Shown here one piece after another: positions 6,700 to 15,282 of a stretch of 31,483 nucleotides of DNA (position 1 is the stretch's first letter; every line of letters begins with the position of its first letter). Under the pieces are notes generated by a model. The model did not search any database, had not been told where the DNA came from, and saw nothing but the letters and a program-made list of their open reading frames with translations. The stretch is from JAYGED01 sp046582565. GTDB lineage: Bacteria > Pseudomonadota > Alphaproteobacteria > JAAXGF01. A program made the translations under genes and the position numbers. The stretch lies in the NCBI GenBank assembly GCA_046582565.1, contig JAYGED010000196.1, positions 1 to 31,483 on the forward strand. Reading direction: 5' to 3'.

Positions 6700-8441
6700 T
6701 GAACATATACAATCAGTTCAAAATCGACATTGATGTTATTGTTGATGAACTATCGGTGGATGGCGCGCTCCCTGGGGGGCTTGATACGGCCGCCGTTACG
6801 GTCGAGCCGCCGAGGGATTCGAACCACGGCGACCTGGCGTCGAACGTCGCTCTGGTGCTCGCCAAGCAGGCCAAACGGAAGCCCCGCGATATCGCCGAAC
6901 TGATTGCCGGCCGTCTGGCCGATCACGAGGCGGTCGAGAGCGTCGACATCGCCGGGCCAGGCTTCATCAATCTCCGCCTCGGCGATGGGTTCTGGCGTGA
7001 TCGCCTGGCGGAAATTCTCGCTGCCGGCAAGGATTACGGCGCGTCGGCCATGGGTGCTGGGGCGGCGGTCAATGTGGAATATGTCTCGGTCAATCCGACC
7101 GGCCCGCTCCATGTGGGCCATGCCCGGGGGGCCGTGTTCGGCGATGTGCTGTCGTCCCTGCTCGAGAAGGCGGGTTATGCGGTGACCCGCGAATATTATT
7201 ACAACGACGCCGGGGCGCAGATCGACAGCCTGGCCCGCTCGACCCATCTGCGCTACCGCGAGGCTCTGGGCGAGGCGGTCGACGAGGCCGCCTTCGAGGG
7301 GCTGTATCCGGGCGATTACCTCAAACGCACCGGCGCCGCCCTGGCGGATCGTGATGGCGAGAAATGGCGCGGGCTTGACGAGGCCGACTGGCTCGGGCCG
7401 GTTCGCGAATTCGCCGTCGCCGATATGATGGCGCTGATCCGCGACGACCTGGCCGCCCTGGGGGTTAATCAGGAGGTTTTCACTTCGGAGCATGATCTTG
7501 TCATGGCCGGGCGTGTGGAGGAGGCGCTGGCCATCCTTGAGACAAAGAACCTGATCTATACCGGCGTACTCGAGCCGCCCAAGGGCAAGAAGCCGGACAA
7601 CTGGGAGCCCCGGCCCCAGACCCTGTTCCGCTCGTCCGATTTCGGCGATGACAGCGACCGCCCGCTCAAGAAGGCCGACGGCAGCTGGGCCTATTTCGCC
7701 CCCGACATCGCCAACCACCACGACAAGATCAAACGCGGCTTCACCATACTGATCAACGTCTGGGGCGCCGATCACGGCGGCTATGTGAAGCGCATGAAGG
7801 CGATTGTGGCGGCGCTTAGCGACGGCGCGGTCGAGCTGGATATAAAGATCTGCCAGATGGTTTCACTGCTGCGCCGGGGCGATCCGGTCAAGATGTCGAA
7901 ACGGTCCGGCGATTTTATCACGCTCCGCGAACTGGTCGATGAGGTCGGGCGCGACGTGGTGCGCTTCATCATGCTCATGCGCAAGAATGATTCGCCGCTC
8001 GAGTTCGATCTGGTGCGGGTCACCGAGCAATCCAAGGATAACCCGGTGTTCTATGTGCAATACGCCCATGCGCGGGTCTGCTCACTCATGCGCGCCGTGG
8101 CTGAGCAATTCCCCGGCCTGGATGTGAAGGCCGCCGAATTAGCCCGGCTGCAGGACCCCGGCGAGCTCGCCCTGATCAAGCTTCTCGCCGCCTGGCCGCG
8201 CCAGATTGAAGCCGCCGCCGAGGCCCATGAGCCCCATCGCCTGGCGTTCTATCTCTATGATCTCGCGGCTGCGTTTCACAGCCAATGGAACCGCGGCAAC
8301 GACGATCCCGGCATGCGTTTCATCGTCGCCGGTGATGCGCCCCTCACGGCGGCGCGCCTCGCCCTGGCTCAGGCGGTCGCCGTGACTGTAGCATCGGGGC
8401 TCGAAATATTCGGTGTCGAAGCCCCGCAGGAGATGCGCTGA
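6699..8441 (+). CDS. argS: Arginyl-tRNA synthetase
   Basis: A 580-residue class I aminoacyl-tRNA synthetase that charges tRNA-Arg. The HIGH signature is HVGH at residues 138-141 within NPTGPLHVGHARG, and the KMSKS loop is KMSKR at 398-402. The N-terminal additive (Arg-S) domain and the C-terminal anticodon-binding helical domain (YVQYAHARVCSLMR onward) are both present. Length is normal. Its start shares a base with the dgt stop. Its own stop shares a base with an ATG at 8441 that opens a seven-residue mini-ORF. Confidence 0.97.
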   Translation: MNIYNQFKIDIDVIVDELSVDGALPGGLDTAAVTVEPPRDSNHGDLASNVALVLAKQAKRKPRDIAELIAGRLADHEAVESVDIAGPGFINLRLGDGFWRDRLAEILAAGKDYGASAMGAGAAVNVEYVSVNPTGPLHVGHARGAVFGDVLSSLLEKAGYAVTREYYYNDAGAQIDSLARSTHLRYREALGEAVDEAAFEGLYPGDYLKRTGAALADRDGEKWRGLDEADWLGPVREFAVADMMALIRDDLAALGVNQEVFTSEHDLVMAGRVEEALAILETKNLIYTGVLEPPKGKKPDNWEPRPQTLFRSSDFGDDSDRPLKKADGSWAYFAPDIANHHDKIKRGFTILINVWGADHGGYVKRMKAIVAALSDGAVELDIKICQMVSLLRRGDPVKMSKRSGDFITLRELVDEVGRDVVRFIMLMRKNDSPLEFDLVRVTEQSKDNPVFYVQYAHARVCSLMRAVAEQFPGLDVKAAELARLQDPGELALIKLLAAWPRQIEAAAEAHEPHRLAFYLYDLAAAFHSQWNRGNDDPGMRFIVAGDAPLTAARLALAQAVAVTVASGLEIFGVEAPQEMR

Positions 8442-8486
8442 TGACCCCGGAGGGAAGGCAATAATGGCCCCGGAGGGAAGGCAGTA
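8441..8486 (+). repeat. 23-bp tandem duplication containing RBS and start codon
   Basis: Bases 8441-8463 and 8464-8486 are direct tandem copies that match at 21 of 23 positions. Each begins with ATG and contains GGAGGG. Each copy encodes a mini-ORF, MTPEGRQ-stop (8441-8464) and MAPEGRQ-stop (8464-8487). Each TAA shares its last A with the next ATG. The first ATG shares its A with the argS TGA, and the last TAA shares its A with the ATG of the SPOR gene. GGAG (8429-8432) lies 8 bases before the first mini-ORF start. The GGAGGG copies lie 9 bases before the second mini-ORF and before the SPOR gene. Translation of the mini-ORFs is inferred. Confidence 0.85.
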
Positions 8487-9248
8487 ATGGGACGCGCAGC
8501 CATCACGGTTCTTGTCCTGGCGGCGCTTGGTGGCCTGGGCTGGTTTGTCTACGACCGCAACAGCTTCAGCGACACCTCGGAGGCGCCGCTGATCCGCGCC
8601 GATGCGGGGCCGATAAAGATTCGCCCCGAGGACCCCGGCGGCTTGGCGGTGCCCGATCAGGATAAGCTGATCTATCAGACCCTTGACGGCAGCGCTGTCG
8701 AAGAGACCGTCGAGCGCCTGCTGCCGGCCCCGGAAGAACCCCTGCCGCCGCCCGAGCCGCCCCAGCCCGTGGTTGTGGCGCAGGAGCCGGCCGCCACGCA
8801 GGAGAGTAGCCTGCCGGCGCTGCCTCCTGCGGAAATCGTAGCGCCCACCGAAGCGTCCCCCGAAGCGTCCATCGAAGTCGAGCCGCAATCAACTGAAGCA
8901 GAGACGCCGCCGGAGCCCATGCCGGCGCCGGCGCCACCGCCGCCCGAACTCGCCATAACCGAGGCGCCGGTTCCGGCGACACCGGCTGAAGGCGCGGACA
9001 TCTATATGGTGCAGATCGCCTCGTTCCGGACCATCGACGACGCCGAAGGGGCCTGGCGCAAGGCGATCAAGAATAACAGCGACCTTCTCAGCGCCCATTC
9101 CGCCCAGGTGGTGCGCGCCGATCTTGGCGGCGACAAGGGCGTGTATTACCGGCTACGCGTCGGCCCCTTCGCTGAGGGCGAGGCGGCCAAATCCCTCTGC
9201 GCCAAGCTCAAGGCGCGCAACGTCGACTGCCTCGTCGTGCGCCGTTAA
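8487..9248 (+). CDS. SPOR domain-containing membrane protein
   Basis: A 253-residue single-pass envelope protein, probably binding denuded peptidoglycan at division sites. A transmembrane or signal-anchor segment lies near residues 4-21 (AAITVLVLAALGGLGWFVY). It is followed by a long proline/glutamate/alanine-rich periplasmic linker (about 70-170), then a C-terminal SPOR domain (about 172-253; IYMVQIASFRTIDDAEGAW...YYRLRVGPFAEGEAA...DCLVVRR). ATG at 8487 has GGAGGG nine bases upstream. A SPOR protein between argS and nagZ is standard in alphaproteobacteria. The linker is low-complexity and not informative. Confidence 0.92.
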   Translation: MGRAAITVLVLAALGGLGWFVYDRNSFSDTSEAPLIRADAGPIKIRPEDPGGLAVPDQDKLIYQTLDGSAVEETVERLLPAPEEPLPPPEPPQPVVVAQEPAATQESSLPALPPAEIVAPTEASPEASIEVEPQSTEAETPPEPMPAPAPPPPELAITEAPVPATPAEGADIYMVQIASFRTIDDAEGAWRKAIKNNSDLLSAHSAQVVRADLGGDKGVYYRLRVGPFAEGEAAKSLCAKLKARNVDCLVVRR

Positions 9249-9304
9249 ACAGATTTCGTTTTGGGATTCACGCGGAATTAACTTTTCCGGCCCATGCTGC
9301 CTGC

Positions 9305-9730
9305 ATGGACGAGAAAACACTATTGCCCGAAGAAAAGGACATTGTCCTCTGCGCCCCGGTGCGGGTCGGGCTGATGGTGTTCGGCTGGTTCAATATCATC
9401 CTCGGCATCATCGGCAGGGTCCTGCCGGTCATGCCCACCACGGTGTTTCTGCTGATCGCTCTCTGGGCATTTTCCAAAAGCTCTCTCAGATTTCACCGCT
9501 GGCTATTTGAGCATCCAACTCTGGGCCGCACCATTCGGGCATGGCACGAGCATCGGGTTATACCGGCCCGCGCCAAGATCATGGCGGTCGGCATGATGGC
9601 CTCAAGCCTGGTCTATGTGACCCTGTTCGTGGCCGATGGTTGGGCCTTGCCCCTGGGTCTCGCAATGAGCTTGAGCGCCGTCTCCGCCTTCATCGTCAGC
9701 CGTCCGAGCCGTATTCCTACAGAGCGCTAG
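9305..9730 (+). CDS. DUF454 (YbaN) family inner-membrane protein
   Basis: A 141-residue hydrophobic protein of the DUF454/YbaN family, whose function is not known. The family core is visible: GLMVFGWFNIILGIIGRVLPVMPTTVFLLIALWAFSKSS followed by RFHRWLFEHPTLGRTIRAWHEHRVIPARAKIMA. Two to four membrane segments are predicted by eye (about 15-38, 40-60, 95-135). No good Shine-Dalgarno precedes the ATG at 9305. It converges on the AraC-family gene. The intervening 29 bases hold only a weak hairpin. Confidence 0.85.
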   Translation: MDEKTLLPEEKDIVLCAPVRVGLMVFGWFNIILGIIGRVLPVMPTTVFLLIALWAFSKSSLRFHRWLFEHPTLGRTIRAWHEHRVIPARAKIMAVGMMASSLVYVTLFVADGWALPLGLAMSLSAVSAFIVSRPSRIPTER

Positions 9731-9759
9731 GTCGATTTAGCACCAGCCCTCAAAGGCTC

Positions 9760-10536
9760 TCATTCGATTGGGATTTTGGAGGGCGGTGTACCCATGACCT
9801 TGCGGAAGGCCGCCGAGAAGGCGCTTGCACTACGGTAGCCATGCTGCTCCGCCACTGCTGAGATAGGATCGCCGAAAGACAGCGCTTCCAGGGCGCTGTG
9901 AAATCGTATGCGTTGACGCCACCGGTTAAAACTCATCCCGAGATCACGCTCGAACAATCGGGCGAGGGTTCGCGTTGAGGCGCCGGCAATCTCAGACCAT
10001 TCTTCCAGGGTTCTGCGATCCGAGGGATCGGCCAGAAGTGCGGCGCATAGACGCTGCAGCCGCAAATCCCTCGGCAACGGAACATGAAGAGTAAGCTCAC
10101 GCGCGCGGCCAATTTCCAATTTTATGATGTCGGCAATCAGGGCGCCGCGGCTACCATAGACAACCGGCTCCTCACTGAGCGCCAGGATCAGTTCGCGCAG
10201 TAAATTGGAAACCTCGACAACACACAATGCATCTGGACGCGCCCTGAGCGCCGTGGCGTCGATATACAGGGTGCGCATATCGACATTGCCGTGCATGCTG
10301 ACTGAATGCGGTGTTCTGGCCGGAATGTAAACGGCGCCTTCCGGCGGCACGATCCACGCCACCCGCTCGGTCCGCAACCGCATGATTCCGCTGGCGGCAT
10401 AGAGCAACTGATCCCGCCCGTGCTCATGCAGCGGAATAATGAATCCGTCGGCAAAACTCTTCGACATGGCCCCAATCGCTTGGGGAAGTTCCTGGAACGC
10501 CCGAGGATCCGTGCTGCGTTCTGATTTAACGGTCAT
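9760..10536 (-). CDS. AraC-family transcriptional regulator with N-terminal cupin
   Basis: A 258-residue regulator. The N-terminal half has an AraC-type cupin sensor (PLHEHGRDQLLYAASGIMRLRT...PPEGAVYIPARTPHSVSMHG). The C-terminal part, from about residue 160, carries the two helix-turn-helix units (LEEWSEIAGASTRTLARLFERDLGMSFNRWRQRIR and ISAVAEQHGYRSASAFSAAFRKVMGTPPS). ATG at 10536 is preferred over an upstream TTG (10626), which would add residues unlike the family. It is divergent from an MFS transporter gene with about 150 bp between starts, the usual layout for a regulator of its neighbour. The ligand is unknown. Confidence 0.9.
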   Translation of the reverse strand: MTVKSERSTDPRAFQELPQAIGAMSKSFADGFIIPLHEHGRDQLLYAASGIMRLRTERVAWIVPPEGAVYIPARTPHSVSMHGNVDMRTLYIDATALRARPDALCVVEVSNLLRELILALSEEPVVYGSRGALIADIIKLEIGRARELTLHVPLPRDLRLQRLCAALLADPSDRRTLEEWSEIAGASTRTLARLFERDLGMSFNRWRQRIRFHSALEALSFGDPISAVAEQHGYRSASAFSAAFRKVMGTPPSKIPIE

Positions 10537-10561
10537 GCTGATTATGGCCGGGGTTGAGGGT

Positions 10562-10608
10562 TTGGCAGAAATTAGACGAACAATGGCATGACATCGTAAT
10601 TCTGCCAA
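10562..10608. promoter_or_regulatory. Candidate operator: inverted repeat between araC-type and MFS genes
   Basis: TTGGCAGAA (10562-10570) and TTCTGCCAA (10600-10608) are perfect 9-bp inverted arms with centres 38 bp apart. They sit in the divergent intergenic region. Flanking A/T bases extend the symmetry imperfectly (AAATTA against TAATT). It is most likely a binding site for the adjacent AraC-type regulator; this is inference. Confidence 0.5.
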
Positions 10609-10689
10609 GTGTAGGTTAGCGGTCAATGGTATTGCGCGCCGGGTTTTCCATAGAGCGGAATGGCGCCCGGACGGCGAGGGTTCCCGGTA

Positions 10690-11955
10690 ATGGTGGACAA
10701 AGACAAGCTACATTTTCTCTTGCTGAACATCGGTCATTTCCTTGACCATATGTTCACACTGATCTTCGCCACCGTCGCGGCTTTGGTGTTGTACCGCGAA
10801 TGGGGAGTCGGTTATGCCGAGCTTCTGGTTTACGCCACGCCGGGATTTTTTGCCTTCGGCGTGTTCGCTTTTCCTGCGGGATGGCTGGCCGACAAGTGGA
10901 GCCGGGATAACATGATGGTGGTGTTTTTCATCGGCATCGGCGTGACCTCGATCATCACGAGCTTTGCCCAAACGCCTGTGCAAATGGGCGCCGGTTTATT
11001 CGTCATCGGGATGTTCGCGGCAATTTACCATCCGGTCGGCCTCGCCATCGTCACCATGAAGTGGCGCAATACGGGCATGCGGATTGCCGCGAATGGGGTT
11101 TGGGGCAATCTCGGGGTTGCCTGCGCGGCGCTGATCACCGGCTATTTCATCGACAATGGCGGCTGGCGTATGGCGTTCATGCTGCCGGGCTTTGTCTCCA
11201 TCTTCATGGGGCTGGCCTACATGGCGCTGTGCCGGGCAATGAAGCGGGCGGATGAAACAGCGCCACAAGCGGCTCCATCGGGGGGTACTACGAATGAGTC
11301 CCCCTCGTACCGGGCGCTGTTGATGCGCGTCTCGGCGATCGTATTCCTGACCACCGCCGTTTCTTCCATCATCTTTCAATCGACCACATTCGCCCTGCCG
11401 AAAATCTTTGATGAACGATTGCAGGGCCTCGCCGAACAACTGATCGCTTGGATCGACGGTGTTTCAATTGCCGGCCAGGGCGATACAGCGACCGTGGTCG
11501 GATTGCTGGCGTTCGTTGTATTCGCGGTGGCTTCCATGGCCCAGCTTATTGTCGGCAGCATGCTTGATCGCCATGGTCCGCGTACCGTGTTCATGGTTAT
11601 TGCGACTATACAATTGATCTTCTTTTCGCTCATGCCGGGGATGACCGACGGCTTGGCGCTGGCTGTCGCGCTGGGTTTCATGCTCGGCGCCTTCGGCCAA
11701 ATTCCCATCAACGACTACATGATAGGCAAGATGGCCAGCGGCGAATTTCGAGCCCGCATATACGGCGTTCGCTATGTCGTCTCCTTTACTGTTTTGGCGG
11801 CGGCTTTGCCGCTTATCGCCTTTGTCTATGACACTTGGGGCTTCGATACTCTGTTCCTCATTCTCTCAGGCGCGTCCCTGATAATCCTGACTGCCGTCGC
11901 ATTTCTCCCAAAACAGTTGCCGACTGCGGAGACCGCATCGGCTCCGGCAGAGTAA
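10690..11955 (+). CDS. MFS transporter
   Basis: A 421-residue major facilitator superfamily permease with about 12 membrane segments in two halves. A cytoplasmic loop of roughly 30 residues (MKRADETAPQAAPSGGTTNESPSY) separates them. The signature-like PAGWLADKWSRDNMM after the second segment matches the MFS loop 2-3 motif, and YHPVGLAIVTMKW in segment 4 recalls the fosmidomycin-resistance-like branch. ATG at 10690 is chosen because GAGGG lies nine bases upstream; the frame is open ten codons further. The substrate is unknown. The divergent AraC-type gene probably controls it. Confidence 0.9.
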   Translation: MVDKDKLHFLLLNIGHFLDHMFTLIFATVAALVLYREWGVGYAELLVYATPGFFAFGVFAFPAGWLADKWSRDNMMVVFFIGIGVTSIITSFAQTPVQMGAGLFVIGMFAAIYHPVGLAIVTMKWRNTGMRIAANGVWGNLGVACAALITGYFIDNGGWRMAFMLPGFVSIFMGLAYMALCRAMKRADETAPQAAPSGGTTNESPSYRALLMRVSAIVFLTTAVSSIIFQSTTFALPKIFDERLQGLAEQLIAWIDGVSIAGQGDTATVVGLLAFVVFAVASMAQLIVGSMLDRHGPRTVFMVIATIQLIFFSLMPGMTDGLALAVALGFMLGAFGQIPINDYMIGKMASGEFRARIYGVRYVVSFTVLAAALPLIAFVYDTWGFDTLFLILSGASLIILTAVAFLPKQLPTAETASAPAE

Positions 11956-11981
11956 TTTTTGTTCACTAATTCACTGGCGCG

Positions 11982-12016
11982 CATTACGGCCTGAGGGTAG
12001 GTTGGCGGCCGTAGTG
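11982..12016. other. Stem-loop upstream of nagZ
   Basis: CATTACGGCC (11982-11991) and GGCCGTAGTG (12007-12016) can pair over 10 bp with one G-T wobble, with a 15-base loop. No T-run follows, so it is not a canonical terminator. It could be an operator or a structured 5' leader for nagZ. Confidence 0.4.
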
Positions 12017-12048
12017 AAACGCCTTCCGCCACAGGACATTCCGGTTCC

Positions 12049-13071
12049 TTGTCGAGTTCAGAATCCTCTTTAATCAAGGCCGTTATCTTCGGCTGCGCCG
12101 GCCCCGAGTTGACGGACGCGGAGAGGCGTTTCTTCGCCGCCGCCCAGCCGCTCGGCTTCATCCTGTTTCAGCGCAATTGCGAAGAGCCGGCCCAGACCCG
12201 CGCCCTGATCGCGGCATTGCGCGAGTCTGTGGGACGGGCTGATGCGCCGGTGCTGATCGACCAGGAAGGCGGCCGCGTGGCGCGGCTGAAACCGCCCCAT
12301 TGGCGCTTGCCGCCGGCGGCGGCGCGGATCGGCGCGCTGGCCGCCAGTGATCCAGCGGCAGCCTGCGAGGCGGCCCGCCTCAACGCCCGTATGATCGCCG
12401 ACGAACTCTATGATCTCGGCGTCACCATCAATTGCGCGCCGGTGCTCGATATCCCCGTCGCCGGCGCCCATGATGTTATCGGCGATAGGGCTTTCGGTGT
12501 GGATCCCAAGACGACCGCCTCGTTGGGCGGCGCGGTCTGCGATGGCCTGATGGCGGGCGGCATTCTGCCGGTCATCAAACACATCCCCGGCCACGGCCGG
12601 ACGAGTGTAGACAGCCATCATCGCCTGCCGCGAACAGAGGTATCCCTGGTAACGCTCCGCGAGACCGATTTCGCGCCGTTTGCCGCGCTCAGCGGCAGGC
12701 CCTGGGCGATGACCGCCCATATGGTCTATAGCGCCATCGACGAGGCCCCGGCGACCGTGTCCAAACCCCTGATCGAAGGCATCATCCGGGGCGACATGGG
12801 TTTCGACGGCGTGTTGTTTACCGATGATCTTTCCATGGAAGCCCTGGGCGGTTCTCTGGCGACGCGCGCGGCGGCGGCGCTCGATGCGGGCTGCGATCTG
12901 GTGGAGCATTGCAACGGTAAGCTCGATGAGATGACGGCGGTAGCCGAAGCGGTCGGACCCTTGAGCGCGGCCGCACATCGTCGAGTCGCCACCGCCGAAG
13001 CGCTGCGCACCATCCCGGAACCGATCGACCGCGCGGCGCTCGCGGCACGCCTCGACAAACTGCTAGGATAG
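12049..13071 (+). CDS. nagZ: Beta-N-acetylhexosaminidase NagZ
   Basis: A 340-residue family 3 glycoside hydrolase that removes N-acetylglucosamine from muropeptides in peptidoglycan recycling. The NagZ signature KHIPGHGRTSVDSHHRLP (177-194), carrying the acid/base His loop, is intact. The nucleophile Asp lies in LFTDDLSMEAL (257-266), and the substrate-binding LIDQEGGRVARL is at 69-80. The frame reaches a stop at 11998-12000 and offers only TTG at 12049 before the conserved region, so TTG is the likely start. It belongs to the argS-SPOR-nagZ-scpA neighbourhood. Confidence 0.93.
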   Translation: MSSSESSLIKAVIFGCAGPELTDAERRFFAAAQPLGFILFQRNCEEPAQTRALIAALRESVGRADAPVLIDQEGGRVARLKPPHWRLPPAAARIGALAASDPAAACEAARLNARMIADELYDLGVTINCAPVLDIPVAGAHDVIGDRAFGVDPKTTASLGGAVCDGLMAGGILPVIKHIPGHGRTSVDSHHRLPRTEVSLVTLRETDFAPFAALSGRPWAMTAHMVYSAIDEAPATVSKPLIEGIIRGDMGFDGVLFTDDLSMEALGGSLATRAAAALDAGCDLVEHCNGKLDEMTAVAEAVGPLSAAAHRRVATAEALRTIPEPIDRAALAARLDKLLG

Positions 13072-13075
13072 CTCT

Positions 13076-13756
13076 GTGACCGACATTCTCTACACCATCT
13101 CCGTTTGGCTGATCCCGCTGGTCGTCGCCATCACCTTTCACGAAGCGGCCCATGGCTGGGTCGCCGACCGGCTGGGCGATGACACGGCGCGCCGGCTCGG
13201 GCGGATCACCCTCAATCCGATTCGCCATATCGACCGCTTCGGCACCCTCATTCTACCCGGCCTGCTGTTGTTGATGCAGGCGCCCTTCATCTTCGGCTAC
13301 GCCAAGCCGGTGCCGGTCAATTTCTCGCGGCTGGGAGCGCCTAAACGCGACATGATCTGGGTCGCCCTGGCTGGACCGGCCATGAACATCGCCCTGGCCA
13401 TCATCGCCGGTCTGCTGCTTCATCTGGTGGTGACTCTGCCGCCGCCCGCCGCCGGCTGGGTCGATGATAATCTGGTCAATATGATGATCATCAATGTGGT
13501 GCTGGCGGTTTTTAATATGCTGCCCATGCTGCCGCTCGACGGCGGCCGCGTGCTGACCGGCCTGCTGCCGATGCCCCTGGCGGTTCGTTTTGCCAAGCTG
13601 GAACGCTTTGGCATGCTGTTTCTGGTCGGTCTGTTGTTTATTGTTCCGACGGTGGCATCGCTTCTCGGTTTTGCCTTCAGCCCCTTAGCGTCCATAATGG
13701 GACCGCCTATCGGATTCGCTTTCGAATTCATCGCGACGGTGACTGGCCATGGTTGA
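13076..13756 (+). CDS. Site-2-type membrane metalloprotease (M50 family)
   Basis: A 226-residue polytopic membrane protein of the short S2P/M50B group. The zinc motif HEAAH lies at 22-26 within the first membrane segment. The third ligand lies in NMLPMLPLDGGR (147-158, Asp155). AGPAMNIALAIIAG (99-112) is also typical. No PDZ domain is present, and the substrate is unknown. It starts with GTG at 13076, four bases after the nagZ stop, and its end overlaps scpA by 8 bp, so it sits inside the nagZ-scpAB operon. Confidence 0.92.
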   Translation: MTDILYTISVWLIPLVVAITFHEAAHGWVADRLGDDTARRLGRITLNPIRHIDRFGTLILPGLLLLMQAPFIFGYAKPVPVNFSRLGAPKRDMIWVALAGPAMNIALAIIAGLLLHLVVTLPPPAAGWVDDNLVNMMIINVVLAVFNMLPMLPLDGGRVLTGLLPMPLAVRFAKLERFGMLFLVGLLFIVPTVASLLGFAFSPLASIMGPPIGFAFEFIATVTGHG

Positions 13757-14546
13757 GCAAAAAACTATGACGTTTGAGAGTGACGAAAAAGACGAAGCCC
13801 AGTGGGACGGTGACGAGCGCCGACTGGTGGTCGACCTCGACGGCTATGAAGGGCCGCTCGATGTGCTGCTGACCCTGGCGCGCCAGCAGAAGGTCGACCT
13901 CGCGCGCATCTCGATCCTGCAGCTCGCCGAACAATATGTCAGCTATATCGAAAGCGCTCACGACCTCGACCTCGACATCGCCGCCGATCATCTGGTGATG
14001 GCGGCCTGGCTGGCCTATCTCAAGTCGCGATTGCTGCTGCCCGAGCCGCCCGGCGACGAGGAGCCGAGCGGTGAGGAGCTTGCCGCCGCCCTGTCTTTCC
14101 AGCTGCGCCGTCTCGAAGCCATGCGGGGGGCCGGGGCAAAAATTTTCGCGCTTCCCCAGTTGGGACGGGATGTCTTTGCCCGGGGCGCGCCCGAAGGCCT
14201 GCGCACGGTTCGCAATCCGGTGTTCGAGGCGACCCTGTATGATCTGCTGCGCGGCTATGCCGGCTATAAAATCCGCACCCGCGCCGGGCGGCTCAATGTG
14301 GAGCCGTCGCGCATCGAATCCATGGATCAGGCGCTGCACAGACTGACCGGCAGGCTGGGTAAGCTGGTCGACTGGACGCGGCTGTCGAGCTTCCTGCCGC
14401 CGGGCCTGGCCAATGATCTGATCGGCCGGGCGTCGATAGCGGCCACCTTCGCGGCCTGTCTCGAATTGGCGCGCCAGGGACGCCTGCAGTTGCGTCAGGC
14501 GAAACCCTTTGCGCCCTTGTTCCTGCGCGTCGCGGACAAATCATGA
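13749..14546 (+). CDS. scpA: Segregation and condensation protein A
   Basis: A 265-residue kleisin subunit that links SMC heads in the SMC-ScpAB condensin complex. The N-terminal kleisin block is evident: LVVDLDGYEGPLDVLLTLARQQKVDLARISILQLAEQYVSYI, followed by AADHLVMAAWLAYLKSRLLLPE. The C-terminal winged-helix part (about 190-265) includes FAACLELARQGRLQLRQAKPFAPLFLR. The ATG at 13749 overlaps the protease gene; an in-frame ATG six codons on is possible. The stop overlaps the scpB start as ATGA. Confidence 0.94.
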   Translation: MVEQKTMTFESDEKDEAQWDGDERRLVVDLDGYEGPLDVLLTLARQQKVDLARISILQLAEQYVSYIESAHDLDLDIAADHLVMAAWLAYLKSRLLLPEPPGDEEPSGEELAAALSFQLRRLEAMRGAGAKIFALPQLGRDVFARGAPEGLRTVRNPVFEATLYDLLRGYAGYKIRTRAGRLNVEPSRIESMDQALHRLTGRLGKLVDWTRLSSFLPPGLANDLIGRASIAATFAACLELARQGRLQLRQAKPFAPLFLRVADKS

Positions 14547-15181
14547 GCCCGGACTCCATAAACCAGGCCTCCATGAACCAAGATAGGCAAAACCTGCGCA
14601 TTCTCGAAGCCCTGCTGTTTGCCGCGTCTCAACCGCTCGCCGAGAGCAGCCTGGCCGAGCTTATGCCGGATGACGTGGACGTTGCGGCACTGCTCGGCGA
14701 GCTCGAGGCGGCCTACGCCGGCCGCGGGGTCAATCTGGTTTGCGTCGGCAATCGCTGGACCCTGCGAACGGCCGAGGATTTATCCTATTTGCTGCGGCGC
14801 GATGTGGATGTGAGCCGCAAGCTGTCGCGCGCCGCCATCGAAACCTTGTCGATCATCGCCTATCATCAGCCGGTCACCCGCGCCGAAATCGAGGAAATCC
14901 GGGGCGTCACCACCAGCCGGGGCACCCTGGACATCCTGCTGGAAGCGGGTTGGATCAAGCCGCGTGGCCGGCGCCGAACACCGGGACGGCCGGCCACATG
15001 GGTCACCACGACGGATTTTCTCGACCATTTCGGCCTCGAATCCCTCGACGATCTTCCCGGCGTCTCCGACCTGCGCGCCGCCGGCCTGCTTGACGACGCG
15101 CCCCTTTCCCTGGGGTTGGGCCTGGAGCTGCCGGTGGCTAGTGAGCCTGAGGAGGCTGATGATTCTGATTCGGACGACTAA
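14543..15181 (+). CDS. scpB: Segregation and condensation protein B
   Basis: A 212-residue winged-helix subunit of the SMC-ScpAB complex. Recognisable segments are LRILEALLFAASQPLAESSLAELMP, then the second winged helix SRAAIETLSIIAYHQPVTRAEIEEIRGVTTSRGTLDILLEAGWIKPRGRRRTPGRP, and the family-typical WVTTTDFLDHFGLESLDDLP. An acidic tail ends the protein. The ATGA overlap with scpA implies coupled synthesis of the two partners. It is the last gene before an iron-transport insertion. Confidence 0.95.
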   Translation: MSPDSINQASMNQDRQNLRILEALLFAASQPLAESSLAELMPDDVDVAALLGELEAAYAGRGVNLVCVGNRWTLRTAEDLSYLLRRDVDVSRKLSRAAIETLSIIAYHQPVTRAEIEEIRGVTTSRGTLDILLEAGWIKPRGRRRTPGRPATWVTTTDFLDHFGLESLDDLPGVSDLRAAGLLDDAPLSLGLGLELPVASEPEEADDSDSDD

Positions 15182-15189
15182 GGTCTAGT

Positions 15190-15204
15190 TGCGAATCATT
15201 TGCA
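15190..15204. promoter_or_regulatory. Fur-box-like 7-1-7 inverted repeat
   Basis: TGCGAATCATTTGCA is a 15-base palindrome-like site: arms TGCGAAT and ATTTGCA match at 6 of 7 positions around a central C. It resembles the 7-1-7 Fur consensus family (TGATAATnATTATCA) in form. It sits 78 bp before an Fe(III)-type ABC transporter and overlaps a likely -35 element, so iron repression is plausible. Confidence 0.65.
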
Positions 15205-15230
15205 ATTGTTAATCGTTTTTGTCATATATT
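15200..15230 (+). promoter_or_regulatory. Putative promoter of the iron ABC transporter
   Basis: TTGCAA (15200-15205) is a fair -35. CATATA (15223-15228) at 17 bp spacing, or TATATT (15225-15230) at 19 bp, is the -10. The stretch is A/T-rich in a G+C-rich region. The Fur-box-like site overlaps the -35, which fits repression by blocking polymerase. Confidence 0.5.
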
Positions 15231-15282
15231 GTGGTTCGCCGCTATTTTGAAAATACGGCAACCACAAGGGATTACTTAACTA

